A model generated the notes under the pieces. The model made no database searches. It was not told the origin of the DNA and saw only the letters and a list, made by a program, of their open reading frames with translations. The position numbers were made by a program, and so were the translations under genes. A stretch of DNA of 20,850 bases from assembly GCA_900550095.1 (NCBI GenBank), contig URRG01000003.1:1-20850 (forward strand), in the 5' to 3' direction. Source of the DNA: an uncultured Oscillospiraceae bacterium. GTDB lineage: Bacteria > Bacillota > Clostridia > Oscillospirales > Acutalibacteraceae. Below, in pieces: positions 7,008 to 15,366 of the stretch (positions within the stretch are counted from its first letter, which is position 1; the number at the start of each line of letters is the position of its first letter).

Positions 7008-8198
7008 TCAGGCCAGCATTTCCTTTACCAGCTTGCCGAGGATCTCAATTCCCTTCTTCAGTTGTTCATCCGTGGGGGTGGAGAAGTTGATACGGAAGCT
7101 CTGGCAGGGCTCGTTTTCGTCCGTTAAGAAGGCGTTTCCGGGAACTACGCAGACTCCTCTCTGCACGGCCTCTTTGCAGAAAGCGGGCATGCTGATCTGG
7201 GCCGGCAGGGTACACCAGATAAAGAGTCCGCCCTCAATGGGCTCCCAAGTTACATCGGGGGCCAGATTTTCTTCCAGAAGGGAGATAGCATAAGCGGATT
7301 TCTTCCGGTAGATTTCCCGCAGATGGCTCAGGTGGCTGTTGTAATCGTATTTGTTTATGAATTCGTTGCAGACCATCTGGCTCCAGATATTGGTGTGCAC
7401 ATCCTCGCCCTGCTTGCAGACCACCATTTTCTGGATGACGGGCTGGGGAGCAATGGCATATCCCACCCGCATGCCGGGAGAGATCACCTTGGAGAAGGTG
7501 CCGGAATAGATGACCAGCCCTTCTTCATCGATGCTTTTGATGGGGGGGATGTATTCCCCGGAAACCCGGAGATCTCCATAGGGATTGTCCTCCAGGATCA
7601 TGACCTGATATTTTTTGGCCAGTTCATACATCTTCCGGCGCTTTTCCCAGCTCATGGTGATGCCGGTGGGATTCTGAAAATTGGGAATTGTATAGATGAA
7701 CTTAGCTTTCTTTTCTTCTTGAAGGGCCTTCTCCAGCTCTTCCATATCCATGCCGTCCTTTTCCATGGGCACGCCCCGCAGGCGCACTTTATAGGAACGG
7801 AAGGTGTTCAGGGAACCGATGAAGCTGGGGGCCTCGCAGAGAACCACATCCTCTTCATTACAGAGGGATTTTGTGGTCAGATCCATGACCTGCTGAGCTC
7901 CTGTGGTGATGAGGAGCTCATCCAAATCCCGGCCTACAGTATGATTTTCCTTCATATACCGCTTCATGGTTTCGCGCAGAGGCGTATACCCTTCTGTGAC
8001 ACTGTATTGAAGGGCTGCGATGGGGTTTTCCTTAAAAATACGGGAAGAAATTTCTGAAATAGCGTCTACAGGGAAAGCCTCGGGGGCGGGGTTCCCGGCT
8101 GCCAGGGGAATAACATTGGGATCGGAGCTGTATTTCAGGATTTCACGAATGGCGGAAGGCTTCAGGTTTTGCACACGTTTTGAAAATGTATACTCCAT
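7008..8198 (-). CDS. PLP-dependent aminotransferase, class I/II (2-aminoadipate/MocR-like)
   Basis: A 396-aa fold-type I aminotransferase that transfers amino groups between amino acids and 2-oxo acids; its substrate cannot be read from the sequence. The PLP lysine is Lys237 in SGTFSK. Other cofactor contacts are Asn176 in PNFQNPTG, Asp204 in LEDNPYGDL, and PGMRVGY just after the lysine. It resembles the catalytic half of MocR regulators and 2-aminoadipate transaminases but has no N-terminal GntR helix-turn-helix, so it is an enzyme only. The start is ATG at 8198, with AGGAGG 7 bases upstream; longer in-frame starts lie in the promoter region. It is transcribed toward trpS, which has its own promoter, so the two are adjacent but separately controlled. 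Confidence 0.92.
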   Translation of the reverse strand: MEYTFSKRVQNLKPSAIREILKYSSDPNVIPLAAGNPAPEAFPVDAISEISSRIFKENPIAALQYSVTEGYTPLRETMKRYMKENHTVGRDLDELLITTGAQQVMDLTTKSLCNEEDVVLCEAPSFIGSLNTFRSYKVRLRGVPMEKDGMDMEELEKALQEEKKAKFIYTIPNFQNPTGITMSWEKRRKMYELAKKYQVMILEDNPYGDLRVSGEYIPPIKSIDEEGLVIYSGTFSKVISPGMRVGYAIAPQPVIQKMVVCKQGEDVHTNIWSQMVCNEFINKYDYNSHLSHLREIYRKKSAYAISLLEENLAPDVTWEPIEGGLFIWCTLPAQISMPAFCKEAVQRGVCVVPGNAFLTDENEPCQSFRINFSTPTDEQLKKGIEILGKLVKEMLA

Positions 8199-8270
8199 AT
8201 GGATCCTCCTAGGAAATAAATTCAACATGGATTTCAGAGCGCCTTGAGGCGTTTCATGCTGTGTTCCTTT

Positions 8271-8298
8271 ATTGTAGCACAATCCCAAAGGATAGCAA
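8271..8298 (-). promoter_or_regulatory. Promoter of the aminotransferase gene
   Basis: TTGCTA (8298-8293), 16 bases, TACAAT (8276-8271), about 70 bases before the ATG. It is divergent from the promoter at 8370. Confidence 0.75.
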
Positions 8299-8369
8299 AG
8301 CGCCGGGGAGGATTTTTTCTACTTTATATGGTTTCGAGCTCTTACGTTTCTTCTTCTCCATGGAAAATC

Positions 8370-8398
8370 TTTTCATTCATGGGAATTTGCGGTATACT
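8370..8398 (+). promoter_or_regulatory. Promoter of the HAD hydrolase gene
   Basis: TTTTCA, 17 bases, TATACT, about 118 bases before the ATG at 8516. The 8199-8515 gap holds this promoter, the divergent one at 8271-8298 and a leader in which I see no gene. Confidence 0.7.
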
Positions 8399-8515
8399 AA
8401 GCGTTAGAACCGTTATGGCGAACAGCGTGCTGCGGGATGCGAAAAAGCGGCAGGCTGTTTTTATCCTGTCTTGTTTGTATTTGTTTTATGAAACTGGAAG
8501 GGGAGAAATATGTAA

Positions 8516-9121
8516 ATGGTCGCCATACAAAACCTTGTGCTGGATATGGGAAATGTGCTTTTTGATTATAACCCCGGGGCCATGACGGAGTATTTTCTGC
8601 CTGCTGCGCCGGAAGAAGATAAAAAGCGTTTTCTGAAGGAATTTTTCAGTGGATCCGAGTGGATCGACCGGGATCTGGGCATCATTTCCGAGGAAGAGAT
8701 GTACCGCAGCGTCTCGAAAAGGCTTCCGCCACGGCTTCACGAATCTCTGCGGAATTGCCTTCAGAGCTGGCCGCTGTGCATGAAGCCCTTTGAGGAAGCG
8801 CAGAGCTTTGTGCGTTTTGCTAAAAAGCGGGGATACGGCCTCTATGTGCTTTCCAATGCCAGCCAGAATTTTTACGGGTATTTTCCCAGATTCGGCCCTC
8901 TTTACTGGTTCGATGGAATTGTTATTTCTTCGGAAATCCATCTGCTAAAGCCGGATCCAGCCATCTACCGTTATCTGTTTGAGAAATACGGCCTTTCGCC
9001 TGCCGAATGCCTGTTTATAGACGACCGTGAGGAAAACGTGGAGGCGGCTCGCGCATTGGGCATGCAGGGAGTTGTATTTGACGGCAACTGGGAGGATATC
9101 CGGCAACGCTTTTGCATTTGA
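8516..9121 (+). CDS. HAD-superfamily hydrolase, subfamily IA (YihX-like)
   Basis: A 201-aa cytoplasmic phosphatase-type protein. Motif I is DMGNVLFD with the nucleophile Asp10; the second Asp of the usual DxD is Gly12, as is normal in YihX-type members. Motif II is VLSN (111-114), motif III Lys145 in LLKPDP, and motif IV FIDDREEN (167-174). Related proteins dephosphorylate sugar phosphates such as glucose 1-phosphate, but the substrate here is not determined. The start is ATG at 8516, about 10 bases after GGGGAG. An ATG immediately followed by TAA sits just before it, in the ribosome-binding region. It is the first gene of a plus-strand run of three. Confidence 0.9.
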   Translation: MVAIQNLVLDMGNVLFDYNPGAMTEYFLPAAPEEDKKRFLKEFFSGSEWIDRDLGIISEEEMYRSVSKRLPPRLHESLRNCLQSWPLCMKPFEEAQSFVRFAKKRGYGLYVLSNASQNFYGYFPRFGPLYWFDGIVISSEIHLLKPDPAIYRYLFEKYGLSPAECLFIDDREENVEAARALGMQGVVFDGNWEDIRQRFCI

Positions 9122-9217
9122 ACCCCTCGGTTCCTGGGAACATATACCAAAGGCATGCATACTTATTAGACAGAAATCTTATCAAAGGCTTTACATTCTG
9201 AAATGGAGGAATAAACT

Positions 9218-9898
9218 ATGGAAAATACGAAATACAGCGGGTTAAAAACAGAACAGCTTTTGGATTTGACCCATTCCGCGGCAGCACCGCTTTTGAGCCG
9301 GTTTTCATACCCATGGGAAGCGCTGGAATGGATCACGCCCTTTATTCTGGAACTGGGAAAATCCCTTTCGGAGGCGGAATACGACCATCCTCAGGAGGAC
9401 GTATGGATTTCCAAAGAGGCAAAGGTGGCTCCTACAGCATATATTCACGGCCCGGCAATCATCGGGAAGGGCACAGAGGTGCGCCACTGTGCTTTTATCC
9501 GCGGCAGCGCTTTGGTGGGGGAAAACTGCGTGGTGGGGAACTCTACGGAGCTGAAAAACGTCATTCTCTTCGACAATGTGCAGGTGCCCCATTACAATTA
9601 TGTGGGGGATTCTATTTTGGGGTATAAATCCCACATGGGAGCGGGCTCCATCACTTCCAACGTGAAATCCGACAAAAGTCTGGTGACGGTTTCCGTGATG
9701 GGAGAAAAAATCCCTGTGAACCGAAAAAAAATGGGAGCCGTTTTGGGAGACCATGTGGAGGTAGGCTGCAATTCTGTTTTGAATCCCGGGACGGTGATCG
9801 GCAGGAACACAAACGTGTATCCTCTTTCCAGCGTGCGGGGCTTTGTGCCGGAAAACAGCATCTATAAACGTGCCGGGGAAGTGGCGGAAAAACGCTGA
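9218..9898 (+). CDS. Left-handed beta-helix (GlmU-like) protein
   Basis: A 226-aa protein. After an N-terminal helical region of about 60 residues come hexapeptide repeats (about 68-205) with the typical I/V-G-x-x pattern, such as IIGKGTEVRH, LVGENCVVGN, GDHVEVGCNS and VIGRNTNV. This is the fold of GlmU C-terminal domains and related acyl- or nucleotidyl-transferases. There is no N-terminal nucleotidyltransferase domain, so it cannot be a full GlmU. It is often annotated as UDP-N-acetylglucosamine pyrophosphorylase-like, but the substrate is unknown. The start ATG has GGAGG 9 bases upstream. It lies 96 bases after the HAD gene, with no terminator between them. Confidence 0.88.
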   Translation: MENTKYSGLKTEQLLDLTHSAAAPLLSRFSYPWEALEWITPFILELGKSLSEAEYDHPQEDVWISKEAKVAPTAYIHGPAIIGKGTEVRHCAFIRGSALVGENCVVGNSTELKNVILFDNVQVPHYNYVGDSILGYKSHMGAGSITSNVKSDKSLVTVSVMGEKIPVNRKKMGAVLGDHVEVGCNSVLNPGTVIGRNTNVYPLSSVRGFVPENSIYKRAGEVAEKR

Positions 9899-9996
9899 AT
9901 CTGTTTGGAAAGATGCACGGAAAAGCTTTGCTGTAAAAATACTTTGGAGAGCATCTTCCGGCGGGCATTAGGTTTGTGTGAAAGAAGGAAGTAAAT

Positions 9997-10857
9997 TTGA
10001 AACGAGTTGCGGCGGTGCATGATTTGGCTGGTTTTGGGAAATGCGCCCTTACGATTGTGATGCCGACCCTCGCCGCGGCGGGGATCGAATGCTGCCCGGT
10101 GCCCACAGCAGTGCTTAGTTCCCACATGGGAGGGCTCCCCGGCGTTACCTGCCGGGATCTTACAGAGGAAATCGCGGGCTTTTCCGGGCAATGGGCGAAT
10201 TTGCAAATTCCCTTTCATGGCCTTTACAGCGGCTATCTGAGTTCTCCCGCTCAGGTGAAAGAAGTGCTTTCTCTGTTCCGAAGGCTTCGAGGGCAGGAAA
10301 CCTTAGCGCTTGTGGATCCCGTTATGGGGGATAACGGTTCCCTCTATCGGAATATCTCCCGGGAGATGGCGGGGCAGATGCAGCTTCTGTGCCGAGAGGC
10401 GGATATCCTTACCCCGAATCTGACGGAAGCCTGTTTCCTTCTGGGAATGGAATATCCCAAGGAGGGTTGCAGGGAGCCCCTGGCCAAGGAACTTTTGGAG
10501 CGGCTCTGTGGCCTGGGGCCCCGCCGGGTTGTGCTCACAGGCGTCCTGGGAGAAAAAAATGAAATAGGTGCCGCCGCTTGGGATCGGGAGTCGGGGGAAT
10601 TTTGTTCTTCCTTTGCCCCCAGGGAGCGGGGGAATTTTCATGGGACAGGTGATCTCTTTGCATCCGTTCTGCTGGCTGCGCTGCTGCGGGATTTTTCTCT
10701 GCAGGAGGCTCTGCAGGAGGCTGTGAGTTTTACGGCGCTCTCTATCCGCAGAACGGTGGAGGAGGGCATCGATCCTGTCTGGGGCGTGGCATTTGAGGAT
10801 TGCCTTCCAAAGCTGATGCGGGATCTGCATCCATGCTGCAATGAAATGGATTTCTGA
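9997..10857 (+). CDS. Pyridoxal/pyridoxamine kinase (PdxK/PdxY family)
   Basis: A 286-aa ribokinase-fold enzyme that phosphorylates B6 vitamers with ATP, giving PLP or its precursors by salvage. It has the motifs of the family: VDPVMGD (106-112), LTPNLTEA (138-145) and the anion-hole/catalytic motif HGTGD with Asp219. The N-terminus (VAAVHDLAGFGKCALT) matches the pyridoxamine kinases of Clostridia. The start is TTG at 9997, with GAAGGAAG five bases upstream; there is no ATG nearby in frame. It is last in the HAD / beta-helix / kinase run and is followed by a terminator. Two PLP enzymes, alr and the aminotransferase, are encoded in the same window, but I see no shared regulation. Confidence 0.92.
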   Translation: MKRVAAVHDLAGFGKCALTIVMPTLAAAGIECCPVPTAVLSSHMGGLPGVTCRDLTEEIAGFSGQWANLQIPFHGLYSGYLSSPAQVKEVLSLFRRLRGQETLALVDPVMGDNGSLYRNISREMAGQMQLLCREADILTPNLTEACFLLGMEYPKEGCREPLAKELLERLCGLGPRRVVLTGVLGEKNEIGAAAWDRESGEFCSSFAPRERGNFHGTGDLFASVLLAALLRDFSLQEALQEAVSFTALSIRRTVEEGIDPVWGVAFEDCLPKLMRDLHPCCNEMDF

Positions 10858-10926
10858 ACCCGGGGCGGCTGCAGGAACGGATGGGTTGGATTAGCAGGCA
10901 GAAAATATGGGTAGGCAAAAGACGGC

Positions 10927-10952
10927 GGGGGAAGATTTCTTCCCCCTTTTTT
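10927..10952 (+). terminator. Intrinsic terminator after the pyridoxal kinase gene
   Basis: GGGGGAAG, loop ATTT, CTTCCCCC, then six Ts, about 70 bases after the stop. It closes the 8.4-10.9 kb transcript. Confidence 0.92.
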
Positions 10953-11017
10953 CTGTTTATGTCGGCGGATTACAATTTGTTTACAGTTTTTGCCTTTTTC
11001 TTTAAAAATGGGGGAAA

Positions 11018-11028
11018 TATACTATAAT
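11018..11028 (+). promoter_or_regulatory. Possible -10 region of the FHA-SEDS operon
   Basis: Overlapping TATACT and TATAAT in an AT-rich stretch, just after a terminator and about 100 bases before the gene. I find no good -35 at 16-18 bases (CTTTAA is the best), so activation or another sigma factor is possible. Confidence 0.4.
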
Positions 11029-11037
11029 CAAGGCAGG

Positions 11038-11112
11038 ATGCCCTTTGAACTATATGCCCCGGAAGCGGAGAAGGCGGCGTTTTCTCTGCTTCCCGGCGAA
11101 GGATTGCTATAA
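11038..11112 (+). CDS. Possible 24-codon leader peptide
   Basis: An ATG directly after AAGGCAGG opens a frame of 24 codons ending in TAA, 14 bases before the ATG of the FHA-SEDS gene and just before its ribosome site. The peptide begins MPFELYAPEAEKAAFSLL and contains no run of a single regulatory amino acid. A long hairpin (11059-11096) lies inside it. The ribosome site touches the start codon, and the inferred transcript start is only a few bases upstream. It may be an unused frame. Confidence 0.2.
   Translation: MPFELYAPEAEKAAFSLLPGEGLL
11059..11096 (+). other. Strong hairpin in the 5' leader of the FHA-SEDS gene
   Basis: CCGGAAGCGGAGAA (11059-11072) pairs with TTCTCTGCTTCCCGG (11082-11096), about 14 bp with one bulged base and one G-T pair. 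No T run follows, so it is not a terminator. It ends about 20 bases before the ribosome site. Confidence 0.6.
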
Positions 11113-11126
11113 CCTGGAGGAAATCT

Positions 11127-12884
11127 ATGAACGGAAACGATTGGATACAGACAGGCCTGTTTCTTCTGCGCATATTGCTTCCCTTTCTGGTGATTTTGGT
11201 GGCTGCCCGGTGCTTCCACTCCATGAAGGCGGGGCGCAGGAGAGAAGAGCCTGTTATTGTGCTGGAAAATATGGTGTCAAAAAAGACCATTCCTGTCCTT
11301 TATTGGGAGAATTCCCTGGGCCGGAGCAGGAGCTGCGACATCGTCCTGGCGGATATGACGGCCAGCCGTGATCATGCGGTTTTGATGCGCCGGGAATCGG
11401 GCTGGATCGTAAAGGATACGGAATCCAAATCCGGCACAAGGGTAAACGGGAATAAAGTGCCTGCGGAAGGAAAAGCCGTATACCCCGGCGACGTGATCAC
11501 CATCGGAAGCACTTCCCTGATGCTCAAGCGCACCTCGGAGGCTTCGGTGAAACTGCCGAAGCGCCGGATCCTGCGGGCCGCTTCTCCCGCCGGGCTCATG
11601 GTGTGGGTCACGGTGATACAGCTCATTCTGCTTCTGCAGGCCTGCTTTTCGGGCGGAGAGTTTTCGGCTTTGCCCATTACGCCCTTCTGTGCCCTGTTTG
11701 TGGTGGAATGGGGGCTTTATTTCTACTCCATCCATGGGCTGGACCGCGTGAGCTTCGAGCTGGAAACTCTGGGTTTCCTGCTTTCGGGCATCAGTGTGAT
11801 GCTTCTTTCCGGCATGCGCTCCAAACTGGAGGAAGGGGAAGCGGCTCCCGACGCCTTTGCTTTGATTCACTCCACTATGAAGGAAACCTATGTGCAGGTG
11901 GGAGCGCTGCTTCTGGGTGTTATTCTTTTCTGCTTTTTGATTTGGTTTATGAATGATCTGGAACGGGTAATGAAATTCCGTATGGTGATCGCTATCGGCG
12001 CGGTCCTTCTCTTTGCGGCGAATCTGCTGCTGGCAAAGGAGAGTCATGGAGCCAGAAACTGGATCGTGATCGGCCCCATAAGCGTGCAGCCTTCGGAATT
12101 TATCAAAATTGCTTTTATTTTTGTGGGCGCTTCCACTTTGGATCGCCTGCAGACTGCCAGGAACCTTTCGGGGTTTCTGGTGTTTACGGCTATCTGCTTG
12201 GGATGCCTTTTTCTGATGCACGATTTCGGAACGGCTTGCATCTTTTTCGTCACCTTCCTGGTGATCGCATTCATGCGTTCCGGCAGTTTTCGCACACTGT
12301 TTTTGGCCCTTTCTGCAGCAGCCTTCGGGGCCTTTCTGATCCTGCAGTTCCGGCCCTATGTGCTGGATCGTTTCAAGGGCTGGCGGCACGTTTGGGAGTA
12401 TGTGAATGAAAGCCAGGGCTACCAGCAGGTGCGTGTTCTGAGCTACAGCGCCAGCGGCGGCCTTTTTGGCCTGGGAATCGGAAACGGAAAGTTAGGAGGC
12501 GGCACCTCGGGAACCTCTGTTTTCGCTGCAGAAAGCGATCTCGTTTTCGGAATGCTGAACGAAGAGCTGGGGATCATCCTGGCGGTTGCCGTTGTGTGTA
12601 TCCTGGCGGGACTTGTGCTTTATACCCGTTCTGAGGCTACAAAGAGCCGTTCCACCTTTTACTCTATCTGCTCCTGTTCGGCGGCGGCTATGCTCCTTTT
12701 TCAGGCTTGTCTCAACATTTTCGGCTCCACAGATGTTCTGCCCCTTACAGGCGTTACACTGCCCTTTATCAGCGCAGGCGGTTCCAGCATGGCAGCTGTG
12801 TGGGGGCTTCTGGCCTTTCTGAAGGCATGCGACGAGCGGACATATGCCGCCCGCCGGGTAAAAAAGAAAAAAGGAGGGAGGTAA
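11127..12884 (+). CDS. FHA domain fused to a SEDS peptidoglycan polymerase (FtsW/RodA/SpoVE family)
   Basis: A 585-aa membrane protein. SEDS proteins polymerise lipid II into glycan strands together with a class B PBP. An N-terminal helix (about 8-27) is followed by a cytoplasmic FHA domain (about 43-135) with its hallmarks GRSRSCDIVL, SRDHAVL and SGTRVNG, which binds phosphothreonine peptides. From about 155 onward come some ten membrane helices of the SEDS core. Conserved SEDS positions are ISVQPSEFIK (318-327), HDFGTA with the catalytic-type Asp366, AAESDLVFGMLNEELG (467-482) and LPFISAGGSS (545-554). The start ATG has TGGAGG 8 bases upstream. It is translationally coupled to the PBP gene (3 bases apart). 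The FHA domain implies control by a Ser/Thr kinase, but I see no Stk-type gene beside it. Confidence 0.93.
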   Translation: MNGNDWIQTGLFLLRILLPFLVILVAARCFHSMKAGRRREEPVIVLENMVSKKTIPVLYWENSLGRSRSCDIVLADMTASRDHAVLMRRESGWIVKDTESKSGTRVNGNKVPAEGKAVYPGDVITIGSTSLMLKRTSEASVKLPKRRILRAASPAGLMVWVTVIQLILLLQACFSGGEFSALPITPFCALFVVEWGLYFYSIHGLDRVSFELETLGFLLSGISVMLLSGMRSKLEEGEAAPDAFALIHSTMKETYVQVGALLLGVILFCFLIWFMNDLERVMKFRMVIAIGAVLLFAANLLLAKESHGARNWIVIGPISVQPSEFIKIAFIFVGASTLDRLQTARNLSGFLVFTAICLGCLFLMHDFGTACIFFVTFLVIAFMRSGSFRTLFLALSAAAFGAFLILQFRPYVLDRFKGWRHVWEYVNESQGYQQVRVLSYSASGGLFGLGIGNGKLGGGTSGTSVFAAESDLVFGMLNEELGIILAVAVVCILAGLVLYTRSEATKSRSTFYSICSCSAAAMLLFQACLNIFGSTDVLPLTGVTLPFISAGGSSMAAVWGLLAFLKACDERTYAARRVKKKKGGR

Positions 12885-12887
12885 ACT

Positions 12888-14267
12888 GTGAAAACTACTG
12901 GAAATCGTTCTTTGATCCTCTATGTTTTATCCATAGCTTTTGCGGCAGGCCTTCTGTTTTTCCTGGGGGAATACTTGCTGCAGGGAGGGCAGTGGGCAGT
13001 GCAGCCCTTTAACCGCCATATATCGGGGGGAGCCTCCATGACGGGCCAGATAGTAGACCGCACAGGTATGGTACTATCTTCCTCTAATGGGAAAGAGCGT
13101 GTATATAACGATGATGCTTCCATTCGTAAAGCCACACTCCATGCAGTAGGAGACGACGCAGGGTATATATCTTCCTCGGCTCAATACCGCTACCGCTCTG
13201 AGCTTACAGGTTATAATCTTTTTACCGGCCTGGGCTCTCCTTTTGGAAACCGTTTGGGCAGCGACGTCACCCTTACTCTGGACGCTGAGCTCTGCAAAAC
13301 GGCCTATACGGCATTAAACGGCAGAAAAGGGGCTGTTTTGCTCTGCAATTATAAAACCGGCGAAATTCTATGCATGGTGAGCACACCATCCTTTGATCCG
13401 GCTAATCCGCCGGAGGATCTTTTGGATAACCCGGAAAATTACGAAGGGGTTTATCTGAACAATGCCCTTTCCGGTCTGTATACGCCGGGTTCCACCTTTA
13501 AAATCATCACTTCTGCTGCAGCCATCGAAAATATTCCCGATTTGGATAGCCGCCGGTTTCAGTGCAACGGCAGCAAGATCATAAACGGGAATAAAATCAC
13601 ATGTACGGCAGTGCATGGGGATCAATCCTTCCAGGATGCTTTGGGGCATTCCTGCAATATAGCTTTCGGTGAGCTGGCAGTAGAGATCGGGGAAGAAGCC
13701 ATGATGGAAATGGCAGAAGAGATGGGATTTGGAAAGAGCTATTCCGTAGACGGCGTTTCCACGGCAAAGAGCGTTTACAATGTTAAGGGAGCCAGCGAGG
13801 ATGCTTTGGCCTGGAGCGGCATCGGTCAGTATACCGACCAGGTGAATCCCTATCATATGCTGCGCATTATGTGCGCCATAGCTGGGAACGGAACGCCGGT
13901 GGAGCCCTATACCACCAAAGAGGTAAAAACCTCCTTCGGAATGACTACCTCCCAGGGGAAGACTTCTTACGGTGAGGCGCTGCTTTCTGTTTCCACGGCT
14001 TCCAAACTAAAGGAGGCCATGCGTTCCAATGTGAGAGACTATTATGGGGAGGGGCTCTTCCCCGGTATGCAGGCTTGTGCCAAAACCGGTACGGGCGAGG
14101 TGGGAGAAGGAAAACAGCCTACAGGATGGATCGTGGGCTTTTCCGCTGACGAAGACACGCCTTTTGCATTTGTGGCTGTTGTGGAAGAGGGCGGCTACGG
14201 CGTCAGCTCTGCGGGGCCTGTGGCCAGTGCCGTTATGCAGCAGGCAGTGCAGAAATATGGAAAGTAA
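12888..14267 (+). CDS. Class B penicillin-binding protein (peptidoglycan transpeptidase)
   Basis: A 459-aa protein anchored by one N-terminal helix (about 8-31), with the rest outside the membrane. It cross-links peptidoglycan stem peptides and is the target of beta-lactams. The active-site motifs are all present: STFK with Ser202, SCN (255-257) and KTGT (399-402). It is shorter than PBP2/PBP3 of rods (600-700 aa) and lacks a large N-terminal domain, resembling the PbpA type that partners RodA in actinobacteria. The start is GTG at 12888. Its ribosome site AAGGAGGGAGG lies in the last codons of the FHA-SEDS gene, which ends 3 bases before. The pair very probably works as one SEDS-bPBP complex. 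Whether it serves elongation, division or sporulation cannot be told from this window. Confidence 0.95.
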   Translation: MKTTGNRSLILYVLSIAFAAGLLFFLGEYLLQGGQWAVQPFNRHISGGASMTGQIVDRTGMVLSSSNGKERVYNDDASIRKATLHAVGDDAGYISSSAQYRYRSELTGYNLFTGLGSPFGNRLGSDVTLTLDAELCKTAYTALNGRKGAVLLCNYKTGEILCMVSTPSFDPANPPEDLLDNPENYEGVYLNNALSGLYTPGSTFKIITSAAAIENIPDLDSRRFQCNGSKIINGNKITCTAVHGDQSFQDALGHSCNIAFGELAVEIGEEAMMEMAEEMGFGKSYSVDGVSTAKSVYNVKGASEDALAWSGIGQYTDQVNPYHMLRIMCAIAGNGTPVEPYTTKEVKTSFGMTTSQGKTSYGEALLSVSTASKLKEAMRSNVRDYYGEGLFPGMQACAKTGTGEVGEGKQPTGWIVGFSADEDTPFAFVAVVEEGGYGVSSAGPVASAVMQQAVQKYGK

Positions 14268-14299
14268 AGAAACTTTAGGTCTTTTTCAATTCTATGAAA

Positions 14300-14326
14300 A
14301 GAGGGCGCGTTTAGAACGCGCCCTCT
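14300..14326. terminator. Bidirectional terminator between the PBP and radical SAM genes
   Basis: A perfect 12-bp stem, AGAGGGCGCGTT with AACGCGCCCTCT, loop of 3. On the minus strand it runs into TTTTCA, on the plus strand into GCTTTG. It lies 32 bases after the PBP stop and 84 bases after the radical SAM stop. Confidence 0.88.
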
Positions 14327-14409
14327 GCTTTGTATATTCGGTTGATGTATGCATTCGGCCATACGGGATATACGGCGCTTATAGTGGAACATTCACTCTG
14401 GTGATATTT

Positions 14410-15366
14410 TTAAAGGCTGTTGGAAGGAAGCTTCTCTGCCAAGGCATGGCAGATATCACAGATGGAATACCATCGTGTTCCATCCACTCTTACGCCGTTT
14501 TCCGCCGCCAGCTGCAGCAGGGCCGGCGCGCCCCCGGAAATTGCCGCTTTCATACAGCTGTTTTCATAGGGAGTATACCGGCTTACGATATCCGGCACGT
14601 TTTCTCTATATATATTGCCCACCGCAAAATCGCAGATCGTCATATCCCCGTTGGGTTCTATCGAGACGGACGTCACTTCCGCCGGAGAGCCGGTGTAGGG
14701 AGCGGAACCGCATTCACCAAGGGAATCGGGGGCGGGAGGAGGATAGTATTCCGCCAGATATTTCAGGGCATTTCCCGCCGGGAAAATATCGTTTCCCTGA
14801 GCGGCGGGAATCTCCAGATCATGAAATGCTGCAAGGATTTCCTCGGTTTTTCTGTTATAGGGGTTTCCGTGTTCTCGATTTACGAGCCACGCGGGCTGCA
14901 GCCGGATGTTGGGAATTTCGGCCTCTTTGGCGCTCTTTGCGAAGGAGAGGACAGGCCCCAGCGGGATCTTTTCCTGGTGAAATGCATCCACGGAAAGCAG
15001 CAGGTCGTTTACGCCGCTGTTTTTCAGCTTCACGGCTACATTCTTTATCCGCTTCTCATCTTTGGAAAAGTATCCGTTTGTAATGATCTGCCGTTTGGGA
15101 ATACCGCAGGAGGCCGCAGCCTGGTGGATAGCGCACACAACTTCGGGAAACAGAAGGGGCTCTCCTCCAAAGGTCATTACAGAAGAAACAGGGAAGAGCT
15201 CTGCTGTCTTTTTTATGGCATTGACGGCTTTCTCCGGCTGTACATGGATTTCTCCCTGCTTGGGGTTGAGCCGTTCTCCCACGGAACAGTGTTTGCACCT
15301 TCCGGGGCAGAAATACGTGGTCATGAATTCAATGCGGTGTATGTGCATGTAAGGAGATACCTTCAT
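14410..15366 (-). CDS. Radical SAM protein of unknown function
   Basis: A 318-aa protein with the radical SAM cluster motif CPGRCKHC (Cys20, Cys24, Cys27), the SAM-binding FGGEP (67-71) and a TIM-barrel-like continuation. The C-terminal part has further cysteines (CGSAPY, TICDF, SICDIC), placed as in SPASM-like auxiliary cluster regions but not matching a full SPASM pattern. I recognise the general type from other Clostridia but know no assigned reaction. The start is ATG at 15366, with AAGAAGG 9 bases upstream. No obvious substrate gene lies beside it; a 27-codon frame in its leader is discussed separately. Transcription ends at the bidirectional terminator near 14313. Confidence 0.88.
   Translation of the reverse strand: MKVSPYMHIHRIEFMTTYFCPGRCKHCSVGERLNPKQGEIHVQPEKAVNAIKKTAELFPVSSVMTFGGEPLLFPEVVCAIHQAAASCGIPKRQIITNGYFSKDEKRIKNVAVKLKNSGVNDLLLSVDAFHQEKIPLGPVLSFAKSAKEAEIPNIRLQPAWLVNREHGNPYNRKTEEILAAFHDLEIPAAQGNDIFPAGNALKYLAEYYPPPAPDSLGECGSAPYTGSPAEVTSVSIEPNGDMTICDFAVGNIYRENVPDIVSRYTPYENSCMKAAISGGAPALLQLAAENGVRVDGTRWYSICDICHALAEKLPSNSL

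Noticed and set aside
7323..8057. Plus-strand frame opposite the aminotransferase gene
   Set aside because: It lies antisense to a well-supported PLP enzyme and has no promoter or recognisable motif.
11277..12389. Long minus-strand frame opposite the FHA-SEDS gene
   Set aside because: It is a shadow of GC-rich codons. Its product is rich in His, Gln and Pro without any fold, and there is no ribosome site.
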